A stretch of DNA of 5,015 bases, taken from positions 1-5,015 of the forward strand of contig JALQYS010000117.1 in NCBI GenBank assembly GCA_023254015.1, given 5' to 3'. Shown one piece after another: positions 4,510 to 5,015 of the stretch (position 1 is its first letter; each line of letters opens with the position of its first letter). Below the pieces are notes generated by a model. It did no database searches, was not told where the DNA came from, and worked only from the letters and a program-made list of their open reading frames with translations. This DNA comes from Paracoccaceae bacterium. Lineage in GTDB: Bacteria > Pseudomonadota > Alphaproteobacteria > Rhodobacterales > Rhodobacteraceae. Position numbers and translations under genes: made by a program.

Positions 4510-5015
4510 ATGTCCAGCTCTTCTTCCACCCGTCTGGCCCTGACCGCAGGCGCGGCCTCGGTCGGCATGGCGGCGCTTCTGGTGGCGCTGAAACTCTGGG
4601 CCTTGGGAGAGACCGGCGCGCTGTCGGTTGCCGCCTCGCTGGCCGACAGCGCGATGGACCTGATGATGTCGCTCGCGGCCATGGCCGCGCTGATCTATGC
4701 CGCAAAGCCCGCCGATGAGGATCACGCCTTTGGCCACACCAGCGCCGAGGATCTGGCCGCGCTGGGACAGTCGCTCTTCATCCTGATTTCAGCCGGGATC
4801 ATCGCCTTTGCCGCCGCTCAGCGCCTGCTGGCCCCGCAAGCCGCCCCCCTGCAGGCGCAAGAGCACGGCATTCTTGTGATGTCCCTTTCGGTGGCGCTGA
4901 CGCTGGGTCTGGTGCTGTGGCAGGGCCATGTCGCGCGGCGCACCGGGTCAAAGGTGGTGGCGGCCGACCGGCTGCATTATCTGGGCGACCTTCTGCCCAA
5001 TATAGGCGCCATTGC
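4510..5015 (+). CDS. Cation diffusion facilitator (CDF) transporter, FieF-like, N-terminal part
   Basis: The first 168 residues of a CDF metal/proton antiporter; the gene runs off the right edge. Segments resembling TM1-TM4 lie near residues 10-32, 36-63, 82-104 and 119-138, and TM5 begins near 150. The metal-site residues of E. coli FieF are all present: D46xxxD50 in TM2 (LADSAMDL) and H156xxxD160 in TM5 (HYLGD) form the transport site. D69, H72 and H76 (PADEDHAFGH) match FieF's second, interface site. The two Asp, one His, one Asp set fits Zn2+ and related ions (Fe2+, Cd2+, Co2+) rather than the Mn-type all-Asp set. The family exports excess divalent metal from the cytoplasm as a dimer. The ATG aligns with the FieF start. 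The upstream Shine-Dalgarno is weak (GACGAG, 9 nt away), so translation may be modest or controlled. The C-terminal cytoplasmic domain is outside the window. Confidence 0.92.
   Translation, partial: MSSSSSTRLALTAGAASVGMAALLVALKLWALGETGALSVAASLADSAMDLMMSLAAMAALIYAAKPADEDHAFGHTSAEDLAALGQSLFILISAGIIAFAAAQRLLAPQAAPLQAQEHGILVMSLSVALTLGLVLWQGHVARRTGSKVVAADRLHYLGDLLPNIGAI

Overview
The window is GC-rich, densely coded chromosomal DNA. Codon use, short gene gaps and the type of proteins suggest an alphaproteobacterium, most likely of the Rhodobacter/Paracoccus group. That placement is inferred from protein style and composition; there is no rRNA or other marker gene. I see no mobile element, tRNA, CRISPR array, phage gene or toxin-antitoxin pair.

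Layout: (1) bases 1-141 hold the 3' end of a FAD-dependent D-amino-acid-dehydrogenase-like oxidoreductase (+), which shares a bidirectional hairpin terminator (148-171) with the next gene. (2) 177-839 (-) is a TerC/YjbE-family membrane protein, downstream of and codirectional with 941-1381 (-), a small PACE-family efflux protein. (3) A 185-bp divergent region with a plausible promoter and GC-rich repeats separates PACE from a DMT/EamA-type exporter at 1567-2505 (+), which starts with TTG. (4) That gene converges on, and overlaps by 25 bp, a D-2-hydroxyacid dehydrogenase at 2481-3467 (-), probably a glyoxylate/hydroxypyruvate reductase. (5) Across a 139-bp divergent gap, 3607-4356 (+) encodes an exported protein with a Pro/Ala-rich linker and two bacterial SH3-like modules. 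(6) A 153-bp gap with two perfect inverted repeats and a direct repeat leads to a cation diffusion facilitator gene (4510 to the window edge, +) of FieF type, cut off after TM5 begins.

The genes do not form one pathway. The common thread is membrane export: TerC (probably Mn2+ or another metal), PACE (amphipathic cations or polyamines), EamA (metabolites) and CDF (Zn2+/Fe2+). Between them sit a housekeeping reductase and an envelope SH3 protein. I found no convincing undescribed system. The best leads are an apparent replacement of the canonical catalytic Glu in the hydroxyacid dehydrogenase and the structured gap before the CDF gene.
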